Below are positions 16,788 through 25,455 of a stretch of 30,262 nucleotides of DNA, piece by piece. Origin of the DNA: Bacteroidota bacterium (GTDB taxonomy: Bacteria > Bacteroidota > Bacteroidia > Chitinophagales > Chitinophagaceae); the NCBI GenBank assembly GCA_947447835.1, contig CANFLP010000004.1:1-30262 (forward strand), read 5' to 3'. Below the pieces are notes generated by a model. That model saw nothing but the letters and a program-made list of their open reading frames with translations. It was not told where the DNA came from and did not search any database. The position numbers and the translations under genes were made by a program. Position 1 is the first letter of the stretch. Each line of letters begins with the position of its first letter.

Positions 16788-16810
16788 ATTTGGGTGTAAT
16801 AATTCGGCAA

Positions 16811-17515
16811 TTACTTGTTACCCAATAAAAATACAGCTAGTTTTTTATGTAGTTCGGGCTTATTGTTCTTCCAATAACCAATAGTCGCTGTTTTGATAAA
16901 TTCATTCGGGGCAGTAATGTCTACTCCAATACAAAGACGGGTTTGCGGATGACAATACTGTATTAGTGCTTCTAATAATTGATTATTCCTATATGGGGTT
17001 TCAATAAATAATTGTGTGCATCCTCTTAAGTTTGCATCTGCTTCCAATACCTGAATTTTTTTCTTTCGCTCGTTGCTATCTATGGGAAGATAGCCGTGAA
17101 ATTGAAAATTTTGCCCATTCATTCCACTTGCCATTAATGCAAGTAATAAGGATGAAGGTGCTGTATAAGGTTTTACAATTGCCCCTAGCGCTTGTGCAGC
17201 AGCTACTAATATTTGCCCTGGATCTGCAATGCCTGCACATCCTGCCTCAGAAACGATACCGATATTTTTTCCCTGCTTGAGTAATTCGTTGAATATTTTA
17301 ATTTGTTCTGCTTCTACTTTATGTATCGCATGCCATTCATAATTATCTATCACCATCTCCTTCCATACTTTTTTAAAAAAGCGCCTAGTGGTTTTTTCAT
17401 TTTCAACAAAAAAGGCATCGCATTGCTCAATCCATTTTTGAGTATCCCCTGGAATGGCTTCCCATCCTTCTTCATGCAATAACATGGGCAGTAAAAACAC
17501 TTTTCCAATATTCAT
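16811..17515 (-). CDS. RsmI-like SAM-dependent methyltransferase
   Basis: The 234 residues belong to the tetrapyrrole-methylase fold shared by RsmI. Seen are GIVSEAGCAGIADPG (RsmI has VSDAGTPLISDPG), YTAPSSLLLALMASGMNGQNFQFHGYLP, and TQLFIETPYRNNQLLEAL. RsmI 2'-O-methylates C1402 of 16S rRNA. This is the shorter Bacteroidota variant, which often coexists with a true RsmI, so the rRNA target is uncertain. Its ATG overlaps the stop of the EI24 gene by one base (TAATG), which indicates translational coupling. Confidence 0.84.
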   Translation of the reverse strand: MNIGKVFLLPMLLHEEGWEAIPGDTQKWIEQCDAFFVENEKTTRRFFKKVWKEMVIDNYEWHAIHKVEAEQIKIFNELLKQGKNIGIVSEAGCAGIADPGQILVAAAQALGAIVKPYTAPSSLLLALMASGMNGQNFQFHGYLPIDSNERKKKIQVLEADANLRGCTQLFIETPYRNNQLLEALIQYCHPQTRLCIGVDITAPNEFIKTATIGYWKNNKPELHKKLAVFLLGNK

Positions 17516-18276
17516 TAAGCGTTGTCTTTAATTTCTTGTGTATTTAAATGTGCTGCTATCAATGCATAAAAAGGGGCAGTCATCCAGCCAACAATAGGTA
17601 TTAAGTGTAATACATAAAATACTAAGCCGTTGGCAATAGGCAACCCCTTATGATTGCTAACATAGGTGGCAGCAGCTAATCTGCTTTTATTTTCAGTAGC
17701 AAGGCCATAGTCTAACATTGCATACCCAAAAAAGTAGCATTCCATAAGTATCGTGAATATTGGGGTAAACCAACCTATAATTGGCAGGCTACAAACAATT
17801 ATAATGGGGATTAAATAAACGGTTTGCCAAAGCATGTTTGTAAGACTAAGTCTAATGGCTCGAAAAACTAGTTTGCTGTAAGAGGGCCATTCAAAAACAA
17901 ATGGTTGATTTTGTTGTATTGCAGCTATTCGTAAATGTAAATAGGAAAAGAAGGGAGAAAATAATACTAGAAATATAAATTTGAATAGTGCAAAATAAAA
18001 AAGGAGTAGGGTAAACCATAGCCAAAAACTTCCCATGGTAATAAAGAATCCTAGCAAGTCACTACCTAAACTGTCCACCCATGATTTCAATCCCGTTTTT
18101 AAAATAATCCATTCAATAAAAAAACTTGAAGTTTGGCTAAAGTAATTCATGCCTACCAAAAACAATACCGCGTATAAAATGCCTGGCACAATCATCCATC
18201 TCCACATGCGGTGTTGCATGATAAAACGGTGTGCTATGAAAAATGCACGAATTGAGATGATTAGTTCCTTGAGCAA
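17515..18276 (-). CDS. EI24/CysZ-like membrane protein
   Basis: The 253-residue protein has about five to six hydrophobic segments (about 27-45, 70-105, 150-190, 220-245) and opens with the family-typical LKELIISIRAFFIAHRFIMQHRMWRWMIVPGILY. EI24 proteins include CysZ, a sulfate importer, but Bacteroidota members have no assigned substrate. The start is TTG at 18274-18276: a TAA lies two codons upstream, and the next Met (residue 20) would remove conserved sequence. It shares one base with the methylase gene downstream. Confidence 0.82.
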   Translation of the reverse strand: MLKELIISIRAFFIAHRFIMQHRMWRWMIVPGILYAVLFLVGMNYFSQTSSFFIEWIILKTGLKSWVDSLGSDLLGFFITMGSFWLWFTLLLFYFALFKFIFLVLFSPFFSYLHLRIAAIQQNQPFVFEWPSYSKLVFRAIRLSLTNMLWQTVYLIPIIIVCSLPIIGWFTPIFTILMECYFFGYAMLDYGLATENKSRLAAATYVSNHKGLPIANGLVFYVLHLIPIVGWMTAPFYALIAAHLNTQEIKDNA

Positions 18277-18292
18277 GTATTAGGTTTTGCTG

Positions 18293-18300
18293 TAAAGATA
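18293..18300 (-). promoter_or_regulatory. -7 promoter box for the EI24-methylase unit (near-consensus)
   Basis: Minus-strand TATCTTTA, one mismatch from TAnnTTTG, 16 bases before the TTG start of the EI24 gene, between it and upp. Confidence 0.37.
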
Positions 18301-18312
18301 CGAACTCCAGTT

Positions 18313-18966
18313 TTAGGATTGCATTTTGGTTCCATAAGCTAAATCTCCAGCGTCTCCTAAGCCTGGTATGATATAGCTATGGTCATTAAGGGTATCGTCA
18401 ATATCACCACACCAAATTGGTATATTATTACCTAGTGCAGCTTCTACTGTTTCAATGCCTTTTTTGCTTGCAATGGCCACTACAATATGTAGTTCCTTTG
18501 GTGTTTGATTTTTTGTGATTGCCTTTATGGTCTCTACTAATGATGCGCCCGTTGCCAACATTGGGTCAGATACAATTACTACTCGATTATTTAAATCTGG
18601 GCAACTTAGGTATTCGATACTTATTTCAAAACTACCATCATCGTTGTGCTTGCGATAAGCAGATATAAAAGCGTTATCGGCTTTGTCAAAATAGTTTAAC
18701 ATGCCTTGGTGTAATGGAAGACCTGCTCGCAATATGGTTGCTAATACTGGTTGTTCAGCTAATACCTTTGATTGATGAATGCCAAGGGGTGTAGTGGTAG
18801 GCACTACTTTATTGGGCATTAATTTGCTCATTTCATATGCAGCCACTTCACCAATTCGCTCTAAGTTTCTTCTAAATCGCATTCTATCATTTTGCACATT
18901 TACGTCTCTTAACTCTGCCACCCAATTACTCAATAAACTGTGCTTTTCGCTTAAATGATGAACCAT
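18313..18966 (-). CDS. upp: Uracil phosphoribosyltransferase
   Basis: This 217-residue salvage enzyme makes UMP from uracil and PRPP. The PRPP-binding loop DPMLATGAS is at 134-142, and the uracil-binding C-terminus IIPGLGDAGDLAYGT is intact. TILRAGLPLHQGM (about 77-90) is the usual conserved segment. It follows ade on the same strand by 42 bases but has its own exact -7 box, so it may be transcribed alone. Confidence 0.96.
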   Translation of the reverse strand: MVHHLSEKHSLLSNWVAELRDVNVQNDRMRFRRNLERIGEVAAYEMSKLMPNKVVPTTTPLGIHQSKVLAEQPVLATILRAGLPLHQGMLNYFDKADNAFISAYRKHNDDGSFEISIEYLSCPDLNNRVVIVSDPMLATGASLVETIKAITKNQTPKELHIVVAIASKKGIETVEAALGNNIPIWCGDIDDTLNDHSYIIPGLGDAGDLAYGTKMQS

Positions 18967-18982
18967 ATTGCTGATATTTTTT

Positions 18983-18990
18983 CAAAACTA
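18983..18990 (-). promoter_or_regulatory. -7 promoter box for upp (exact consensus)
   Basis: Minus-strand TAGTTTTG matches TAnnTTTG and lies 16 bases before the upp ATG, in the gap after ade. Confidence 0.42.
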
Positions 18991-19008
18991 AGTTTCTTCC
19001 AGCCAATT

Positions 19009-20646
19009 TTAAAATAATTTAAACTGATCTCCATCAAATAATCCCTTGTCGCTCAATTTCAAGTGTGGGATTACCAATAAAGCCATAAAGCTAAGTGTCA
19101 TAAATGGAGCACCCAGCTTACTTCCTAAGGACTTTGCCATAAGATCAATTTGAGTATAAGCATTCGCAACATCATAAGGATCTTTGGCACTCATTAGGCC
19201 TGCAACAGGCAGCCCTAACACTTTTTGTTCGCCAGCTTTAACACAACTTATGCCTCCTTTTTGTTCAATGACTAAATTAATAGCTTTTATTATGCTTGCG
19301 TCGTCTACTCCTACAGCAATAATATTGTGACTATCATGTGCCACGGTGGATGCAATTGCTCCACTTGTAAATCCAAAATTTTGTATAAACGCCATTTTAG
19401 GTACTGCTTCAAAATAGCGATTGTATACCACCATTTTTAAAATATCCTCTTTGGTGTTGGATACTATAATATCATCTTTAATACTCGCTTGCATCCATTT
19501 GCAATGAGTGATTAATTGTCCGTCAATTGCCTCAATAACTGGAATATACCCTTGTTCATTAGAAGGGTATTGGTCTAGTTTTAGTTGAATGTCTTTTTCT
19601 GAAATCAACGCAGCGTCAAATTGATTAATACAAATTTCTTCAATAACTGGAATTAACGATGCGCCTTCGTTAGCAACTAGTTCGCCATTGATATAGGTTT
19701 GTTTTACCTTGAAATTTGTTAAGTCCTCTACTATTATTAAGTTAGCAGGATCCCCAATTTGAGCTTGACCTGTTGGTAATTTATAATGTATTACTGGATT
19801 GATACAAGCAGCTCTTAATATATTAAATACGTCTATTCCTTTTGCAACGGCTCTTGCACATAATGCATTAATATGGCCATCTAGTAGGCTGTCCGGATGT
19901 TTATCATCGCTACACAACATAATCATGGAAGGATGATCGTCTAAGAGCTCGTATAATGCTTCAAAATTTTTCGCAGCACTACCTTCTCTAATTAATATTT
20001 TCATTCCGTAGCTTAGCTTGTCTACTGCTTCTTCTATCGTAAAACATTCATGGTCAGTACTAATTCCTGCTTGAATATATTGTTTTGCTTGTTCACCCAT
20101 TAATCCTGGCGCGTGCCCATCAACAGGCTTTCCTGATTTATGAGCAGCGTTTATTTTTTTCATCACTTCCTCGTCCTTATACAATACTCCAGGAAAGTTC
20201 ATCATTTCGCTCAAATAATATATGTCATCATTCGCAAGAAGCTCAGCAACTTGATCGCTATTTATAGCGGCTCCAGCTGTTTCAAAAATTGTAGCGGGTA
20301 CACAACTGGGTGCGCCAAAGAAAAAATGAAAAGGAACTTTCTTTCCGTTATTAATCATATAATGAACGCCTTCTACACCACATACATTGGCAATTTCATG
20401 CGGATCGCTTATGGTACCAATGGTTCCATGCACAACTGCAAGTCTTGCAAACGAACTTGGGATAAGCATGCTACTCTCTATATGCACATGACTATCTATA
20501 AAACCCGGCATGATAAAATGATTAGGTGCATTTTCACATGCAACAATATTTACAATAACGCCATTTGTAATAGTTAGTGTAGCAGGGTAGATATTCTTTT
20601 TTAAAATATCTACATATTGCCCAGAAAGGGTATAGGTAGTTCCCAT
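19009..20646 (-). CDS. ade: Adenine deaminase
   Basis: This 545-residue amidohydrolase converts adenine to hypoxanthine and ammonia. Metal-binding motifs are FIDSHVHIES (His53, His55), DPHEIANVCG (about 81-90), GKPVDGHAPGL and GISTDHECFT, followed by MLCSDDKHPDSLL. The C-terminal family part contains FGFTSGAIASTVAHDSHNI and ends with MTLSFMALLVIPHLKLS. This is the AdeC/Ade type that uses Mn or Fe, unrelated in sequence to adenosine-deaminase-like adenine deaminases. With upp and purH nearby, it fits nucleobase salvage. It starts 16 bases after the DUF5916 gene. Confidence 0.95.
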   Translation of the reverse strand: MGTTYTLSGQYVDILKKNIYPATLTITNGVIVNIVACENAPNHFIMPGFIDSHVHIESSMLIPSSFARLAVVHGTIGTISDPHEIANVCGVEGVHYMINNGKKVPFHFFFGAPSCVPATIFETAGAAINSDQVAELLANDDIYYLSEMMNFPGVLYKDEEVMKKINAAHKSGKPVDGHAPGLMGEQAKQYIQAGISTDHECFTIEEAVDKLSYGMKILIREGSAAKNFEALYELLDDHPSMIMLCSDDKHPDSLLDGHINALCARAVAKGIDVFNILRAACINPVIHYKLPTGQAQIGDPANLIIVEDLTNFKVKQTYINGELVANEGASLIPVIEEICINQFDAALISEKDIQLKLDQYPSNEQGYIPVIEAIDGQLITHCKWMQASIKDDIIVSNTKEDILKMVVYNRYFEAVPKMAFIQNFGFTSGAIASTVAHDSHNIIAVGVDDASIIKAINLVIEQKGGISCVKAGEQKVLGLPVAGLMSAKDPYDVANAYTQIDLMAKSLGSKLGAPFMTLSFMALLVIPHLKLSDKGLFDGDQFKLF

Positions 20647-20662
20647 AAAACGTAAGCTTGTA

Positions 20663-22894
20663 TTATAAATTAAACCAGTAACTGAACTTAAAGATAAGCG
20701 CTCTGTTCTTATTTTTAAGCAATGGGTCGGTATAATAATTATCAGTGTACACCAAGAAAAAGTCGCTCATAGGTTTGAATCTATATTGTAAACGACTATT
20801 GATATTGAAATTATTTTGCTGTGTATTGTATTGCATGAACGTAGTCCAAAATAGTTTGGTGCTAAAGTTCCATTCTACTTTTGGAGAAATTAAAATCAAG
20901 TCGTTGCTGCCATATGGCTTCGGCAATTCAATTTTATTAATCTGCGCTAATAATGAGATCTTAAAGTGTGGTTGTGATCTCCAACTAATTCCAAATGCAG
21001 CACCTTGAACTGTTCCATTGTAAAATTGACCTAATGTAATTATACTTTCAATGCCAAAAAGTTTTCGCATGTCTGAAGTATACATCATTTCAAATTGGTT
21101 GAATTGATAAAACCCTGCTGGAATTGGAGTGCCACTTGTAAAGGAAATTGGGTACAATAAATTCAAGCTGGTATTAGACGTTGAAATATTTAAAAATGAT
21201 GCGTTCTTGAAATCTGTTTGGATGCTAAATTTTGCATCTGATTCGTTTAAGCTATTGTCTGGATGAAAAGTGGCAAAATCCTCCACTTTAAATTGGATCT
21301 TTCCAATAGGACCTGAAGCAGGCAATATCTTGTAGGCTACTTGGTTAAAAGTATTTGAAAAACCTAGTCTAATAGTAGTATCTCTTACTGCATCATAATT
21401 ATTAATCATTTGCACAAAGCCCATGTCAGTGTAATAATTCTTACCTACATTTCCTACCAATGAAATAAAGCTCCAATGCTTTTTCTCACTCATAAAACCT
21501 GCTTGTACATATTTGTCCTGATCGGTAACAGTTGCCTTAAATGCTTGATGGTAGTCGGCCCAAGCACTGAATGTACCTTCTGTATTTGAATACTCAAATG
21601 TCATACCCGCATTACGTCCATATTTATCTAATGGATTTTTCTTAGCTTCTTCCTGAGATATATAGTTTTCTCTGTTTAAGAAATAAGCTTTGATATGCGA
21701 TCGCTTAAGTACACTACGTTGTATAGTAAATGCTGAAAAATTTTCAGGTGAGTAAGTGCCTTGTTTTCCTGTTTGCATATCCATTACACCAATTCTGGTG
21801 GCTGGGTCAATATTGCCTGACAATCTTGCCCCAAATAAGATAGGAATTTTATTGCCGTCTTTGTCTAGACCAATTGTTCTTGAATAAAATGGTCTAATTG
21901 GAGGTATACCAAAACTAGAAAACAAGTCGGAATTTTCTAAAAAGAAATTTCTTTTTTCAGGCAAGAAAATATCAAACCTTGTAAGGTTGGTTACTTGTTG
22001 ATCCACTTCGACCTGTGAAAAATCGGGATTCACGGTTAAGTCCAAATTCAAAGATGCATTCAATGCCACTTTTGCATCAAAACCCGCACTAGTATTAGTG
22101 CTTAAGGTTTCCCCATTTTCTTTATCATCACTACTATTCCCACTTATGTATGGCAAGAAGATGATGTTTTTTGAAGTAACTGGTGCGCCTGGTGTTGGCC
22201 AGTTTAATAGCCCCATGTGGCCAAGGTCGTAGGATCTAAAATTAGGGGGTACTTTGGTCCAAGTACTATATTCATTATTCTTTGCATCTATTCTTACAAA
22301 ATTCATTCCCCATTGTAATTGCTTTGGGTCATAACGAATTGACTTAAGTGGAATTAATATTTCGGCTACCCAAAAATTACCATAATCCTTAGTAGCTGAA
22401 AACCATTTACTGTCCCAACTCCATGAGGGCTTGTCGTCAAAACTATTGCTTAGCTGGTCATCCGACTGCACATTTAATGCACTTACAACAAAGTAGAAAC
22501 CATTTGTTTTTTTATTTAAGGGGTCTAGCATAATGCCAACACCATCATTCCCGTCATGCCCTATATCTCTTTTCAGACCTTTTATTAATGCAGTTCCGCT
22601 ATCATAAACTTTAAACGCGAAGTACAAATTTTCATTATCGTAAGCAACTCGAACTTCTGTTTTTCGCTTTGGTTCTCCAATATCATTCGGGTACTTCTTA
22701 AAAAATTGTTGAGTTACTTCTGCTGATACCCAAGCAGATTCATCTAATACGCCATCAATTTTGATCTTACTGTTTGTAGGCTGAATATTATATTGATAGG
22801 TTTTTTGAAAATCTGAAATGTTTTGAGCCAATATGGAATTGCTCAACAAAATGCTTAGTAGAAGAGATAAAAATAAAAGTCGCTTATTGGCCAT
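20663..22894 (-). CDS. DUF5916 outer-membrane protein with CBM9-like N-terminus
   Basis: The protein has 743 residues from the ATG at 22892-22894. A Sec signal peptide ends near ILAQ. Next is a carbohydrate-binding-like (CBM9-type) beta domain (about 35-215), with KIDGVLDESAWVSAEV and VRVAYDNENLYFAFKVYD. The larger DUF5916 part follows, with PEKRNFFLEN and many alternating aromatic strands, ending in FKFSYWFNL, which fits an outer-membrane beta-barrel. The function is unknown; such proteins occur in many Bacteroidota. A TTG three codons earlier lies inside a -7-like sequence, so I preferred the ATG. Confidence 0.8.
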   Translation of the reverse strand: MANKRLLFLSLLLSILLSNSILAQNISDFQKTYQYNIQPTNSKIKIDGVLDESAWVSAEVTQQFFKKYPNDIGEPKRKTEVRVAYDNENLYFAFKVYDSGTALIKGLKRDIGHDGNDGVGIMLDPLNKKTNGFYFVVSALNVQSDDQLSNSFDDKPSWSWDSKWFSATKDYGNFWVAEILIPLKSIRYDPKQLQWGMNFVRIDAKNNEYSTWTKVPPNFRSYDLGHMGLLNWPTPGAPVTSKNIIFLPYISGNSSDDKENGETLSTNTSAGFDAKVALNASLNLDLTVNPDFSQVEVDQQVTNLTRFDIFLPEKRNFFLENSDLFSSFGIPPIRPFYSRTIGLDKDGNKIPILFGARLSGNIDPATRIGVMDMQTGKQGTYSPENFSAFTIQRSVLKRSHIKAYFLNRENYISQEEAKKNPLDKYGRNAGMTFEYSNTEGTFSAWADYHQAFKATVTDQDKYVQAGFMSEKKHWSFISLVGNVGKNYYTDMGFVQMINNYDAVRDTTIRLGFSNTFNQVAYKILPASGPIGKIQFKVEDFATFHPDNSLNESDAKFSIQTDFKNASFLNISTSNTSLNLLYPISFTSGTPIPAGFYQFNQFEMMYTSDMRKLFGIESIITLGQFYNGTVQGAAFGISWRSQPHFKISLLAQINKIELPKPYGSNDLILISPKVEWNFSTKLFWTTFMQYNTQQNNFNINSRLQYRFKPMSDFFLVYTDNYYTDPLLKNKNRALIFKFSYWFNL

Positions 22895-22970
22895 AGGGTG
22901 CAAATATCTATCATGTAACGATTTGACCTATTATTAGTTACGAAAATTGATAAAAAAAGGTATAAACGGT

Positions 22971-23651
22971 TTAATCCTTAGTTAGAATGTCGGGTCTGCG
23001 CTCTTTAGTTCTTGCTAAAGCTTGTTCTTGACGCCAAATGCCCACTTTTTTGGGATCTCCGGTAAGTAATACCGGCGGCACTTCTAAGTCTCTAAAGCTA
23101 GCCGGTCTTGAATATACCGGGGGAGCCAATAAATTATCCTGAAAAGAGTCAGTTAATGCCGAGGTTTCGTCATTCAATACGCCTGGGATTAATCTGCCAA
23201 CAGCGTCAATAATAACAGCAGCAGCCAGTTCTCCTCCACTTAATACATAATCACCTATCGAAATTTCTTGCGTTACATACAATTCTCTGATTCTTTGATC
23301 AATTCCCTTGTAATGCCCACAAATAATTAATATTCTATTTTTCATGGAAAGACTGTTGGCGTCTTTCTGTTCAAATCTTTTGCCATCAGGAGTGACAAAA
23401 ATAATTTCATCAAATTTACCATCTTGCTGTAATTCATCTATTGCATTTGCTAATGGCTCGCACATAATAACCATGCCTGCACCACCACCGTATTGGTAGT
23501 CATCCACTTGGCCGTGCTTATTAATAGCCCATTTTCTTAATTGGTGCAATTTTATTGTTAGATGTCCTCTTTCTTGAGCACGTTTCATAATGCTATGCTC
23601 AAAAGGGCTAGTTAGTAGTTCGGGTAATACAGTTAATATTTCAATGGTCAT
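22971..23651 (-). CDS. trmD: tRNA (guanine37-N1)-methyltransferase
   Basis: The 226-residue SPOUT methyltransferase makes m1G37, which prevents frameshifting. Seen are YQYGGGAGMV (53-61), IICGHYKGIDQR (109-120), and the trefoil-knot SAM-binding segment SIGDYVLSGGELAAAVIIDAVGRLIPGVL from residue 131, which includes a key aspartate at 134. The C-terminal PPVYSRPASF is conserved. The gene starts 9 bases after the S4 gene, and an exact -7 box overlaps the S4 stop codon. Confidence 0.97.
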   Translation of the reverse strand: MTIEILTVLPELLTSPFEHSIMKRAQERGHLTIKLHQLRKWAINKHGQVDDYQYGGGAGMVIMCEPLANAIDELQQDGKFDEIIFVTPDGKRFEQKDANSLSMKNRILIICGHYKGIDQRIRELYVTQEISIGDYVLSGGELAAAVIIDAVGRLIPGVLNDETSALTDSFQDNLLAPPVYSRPASFRDLEVPPVLLTGDPKKVGIWRQEQALARTKERRPDILTKD

Positions 23652-23655
23652 AATA

Positions 23656-23663
23656 CAAAGTTA
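23656..23663 (-). promoter_or_regulatory. -7 promoter box for trmD (exact consensus)
   Basis: Minus-strand TAACTTTG, exact to TAnnTTTG, overlapping the stop codon of the S4 gene and ending 4 bases before the trmD ATG. A transcript from it would be leaderless or nearly so. Confidence 0.4.
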
Positions 23664-24056
23664 ATCCAAAAACTCGCCCAAATCGCGCCTGTTCTTTTTA
23701 GTAGGGCGCCCTATTTTACTTAATCTTTTTCCTGTTTGGAAACTATCTGCCACTTGTCTCACACGTTCTAATTCCTCAACAGGAGTTAAATCCTCATAAT
23801 ATTTAATTGCTTCAACATAAGCCATGCGCATATCCAATAGCTGTGTGACTTTAAGTGTCCAGTTTTTGTGTTCTGTCCTTGCGTCATATACATCACCAAC
23901 TACAACAGCACGAGAAGCTTTTACATTTTCGCCTTTTAGTTTTACGCGACCTTTATCTATTGCCTCAGTAGCCTGGCTTCGCGTTTTAAAAACACGAATA
24001 GACCAAAGGTATTTATCAAGTCTTACTTTTTCTTTCTTGTCTTTTTCGGCACTCAT
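23661..24056 (-). CDS. S4-domain RNA-binding protein, Hsp15-like
   Basis: The 131-residue protein carries an S4 domain at about 10-70 (VRLDKYLWSIRVFKTRSQATEAIDKGRVKLKGE) and a basic C-terminal tail (KIGRPTKKNRRDL), the build of Hsp15. In E. coli Hsp15 rescues stalled 50S subunits that carry a nascent chain. Here the same role is plausible by family only. It starts 3 bases after the M20 dipeptidase stop and directly precedes trmD, so RNA-related genes are grouped. Confidence 0.88.
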   Translation of the reverse strand: MSAEKDKKEKVRLDKYLWSIRVFKTRSQATEAIDKGRVKLKGENVKASRAVVVGDVYDARTEHKNWTLKVTQLLDMRMAYVEAIKYYEDLTPVEELERVRQVADSFQTGKRLSKIGRPTKKNRRDLGEFLD

Positions 24057-24059
24057 GCA

Positions 24060-25430
24060 CTAAGCATTTTTATCTGCGAAATATTTGTGAAAATACGGAA
24101 TGGTTTCAATGCCTTTGTAGAAATTGACAATATCATATTTCTCATTCGGGCTATGTAAGTTGTCGCTATCTAAGCCAAATCCCATAAATACGATTTTCAA
24201 TCCCAATTCTTTTTCAAATAAAGAACAAATAGGAATACTGCCACCACCTCTGACAGGAATTGGTTCTTTCCCAAAGGTTGTTGTTATTGCCTTTGCTGCG
24301 CTCTTGTATTCATGCGAATCTATCGGTGTCATGTAAGGCTCTCCGCCATGGTGTTCAAATGCATCAACTGTTACATTTGGAGGCGCAATCTTTTTAAAGT
24401 GTGCCAAAACCATTGCAGTAATTTTTTCTGAAGATTGATTTGGGACTAGTCGGCAAGATATTTTTGCAAATGCCTTTGAAGGTAATACGGTCTTAGCACC
24501 TTCTCCAGTATATCCTCCCCAAATTCCGTTCACTTCTAAAGTTGGTCTAATGCCTGTTCGTTCGTTTGTACTATATCCTTTTTCTCCCCACACTTCTTTA
24601 ACACCTAAGTCCGCTGACCATTCTTTTAAATCAAATGGCGCTTCTGCCATTTTCTTTCTTTCCGCATCGGTTGATTCAACAACATCATCGTAAAATCCTG
24701 GTATGGTGATATGATTGTTTTCATCATGACATGAAGCAATCATTTTTGACAAGATGGTAATTGGATTGGCTACCGCTCCACCATAAACACCACTATGTAA
24801 ATCGCGATTAGGTCCAGTAACTTCTACTTCAATATAACTCAAACCTCTCACGCCAATGTCAATTGATGGGGTGTCCATGCTTATCATTGCAGTATCACTA
24901 ATTAAAATAACATCCGCTTTTAATAAGTCATGATGTGCTTTTACAAAAGTGGCTAAATTAGGACTTCCAATTTCTTCCTCACCTTCAATAATAAATTTGA
25001 TATTAGTACATAGTGAATTCGTCTTTGTCATAATTTCTAAAGCTTTCACATGCATATAAAATTGTCCCTTGTCGTCGCATGACCCACGTGCAAAAATTTT
25101 ACCATCAATAATTGTTGGATCAAATGGCCCACTCTTCCAAAGTTCTAATGGCTCGGCAGGTTGAACATCATAGTGACCATATACCAATACAGTCGGGAAA
25201 CTAGGGTCTACAATTAATTCGCCGTAAACAATAGGATGGCCTTCGGTTTCATATATTTTAGTTGTTTGTGCCCCTGCCTCTACTAATGATTTTTCAACAG
25301 CCTTTGCGCAGGTTAACATGTCATCCTTATTTTCACTCTTGGCACTCACACTTGGTATGCGTAATAAATCCAGTAATTCGTTTAAAAAACGATCCTTATT
25401 TTCTTCTTGATATTGTTTCCAGTTGTTCAT
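24060..25430 (-). CDS. M20 family dipeptidase
   Basis: This 456-residue metallopeptidase has the dinuclear zinc ligands of the family: His86 and Asp88 in YGHYDVQPAEP, the bridging Asp near 119 in RGSCDDKGQ, the general-base and ligand glutamates at 151-153 in EGEEEIGSPN, Asp179 in ISDTAM, and His426 in LHSPNEKYD. It has an internal dimerisation lid domain (about 200-330). The sequence resembles the CNDP/PepV-like cytoplasmic dipeptidases, and no signal peptide is present. Its substrate range is unknown. It lies in a tight run between the CDF transporter and the S4 gene. Confidence 0.92.
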   Translation of the reverse strand: MNNWKQYQEENKDRFLNELLDLLRIPSVSAKSENKDDMLTCAKAVEKSLVEAGAQTTKIYETEGHPIVYGELIVDPSFPTVLVYGHYDVQPAEPLELWKSGPFDPTIIDGKIFARGSCDDKGQFYMHVKALEIMTKTNSLCTNIKFIIEGEEEIGSPNLATFVKAHHDLLKADVILISDTAMISMDTPSIDIGVRGLSYIEVEVTGPNRDLHSGVYGGAVANPITILSKMIASCHDENNHITIPGFYDDVVESTDAERKKMAEAPFDLKEWSADLGVKEVWGEKGYSTNERTGIRPTLEVNGIWGGYTGEGAKTVLPSKAFAKISCRLVPNQSSEKITAMVLAHFKKIAPPNVTVDAFEHHGGEPYMTPIDSHEYKSAAKAITTTFGKEPIPVRGGGSIPICSLFEKELGLKIVFMGFGLDSDNLHSPNEKYDIVNFYKGIETIPYFHKYFADKNA

Positions 25431-25455
25431 AAAAATTTATTTTTTCAATATTAAT

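Noticed and set aside
22955..22970. Weak hairpin followed by T run after trmD
   Set aside because: The palindrome TAAACCGTTTA leaves only a 4-bp A/T stem when a real loop is allowed, too weak to call.
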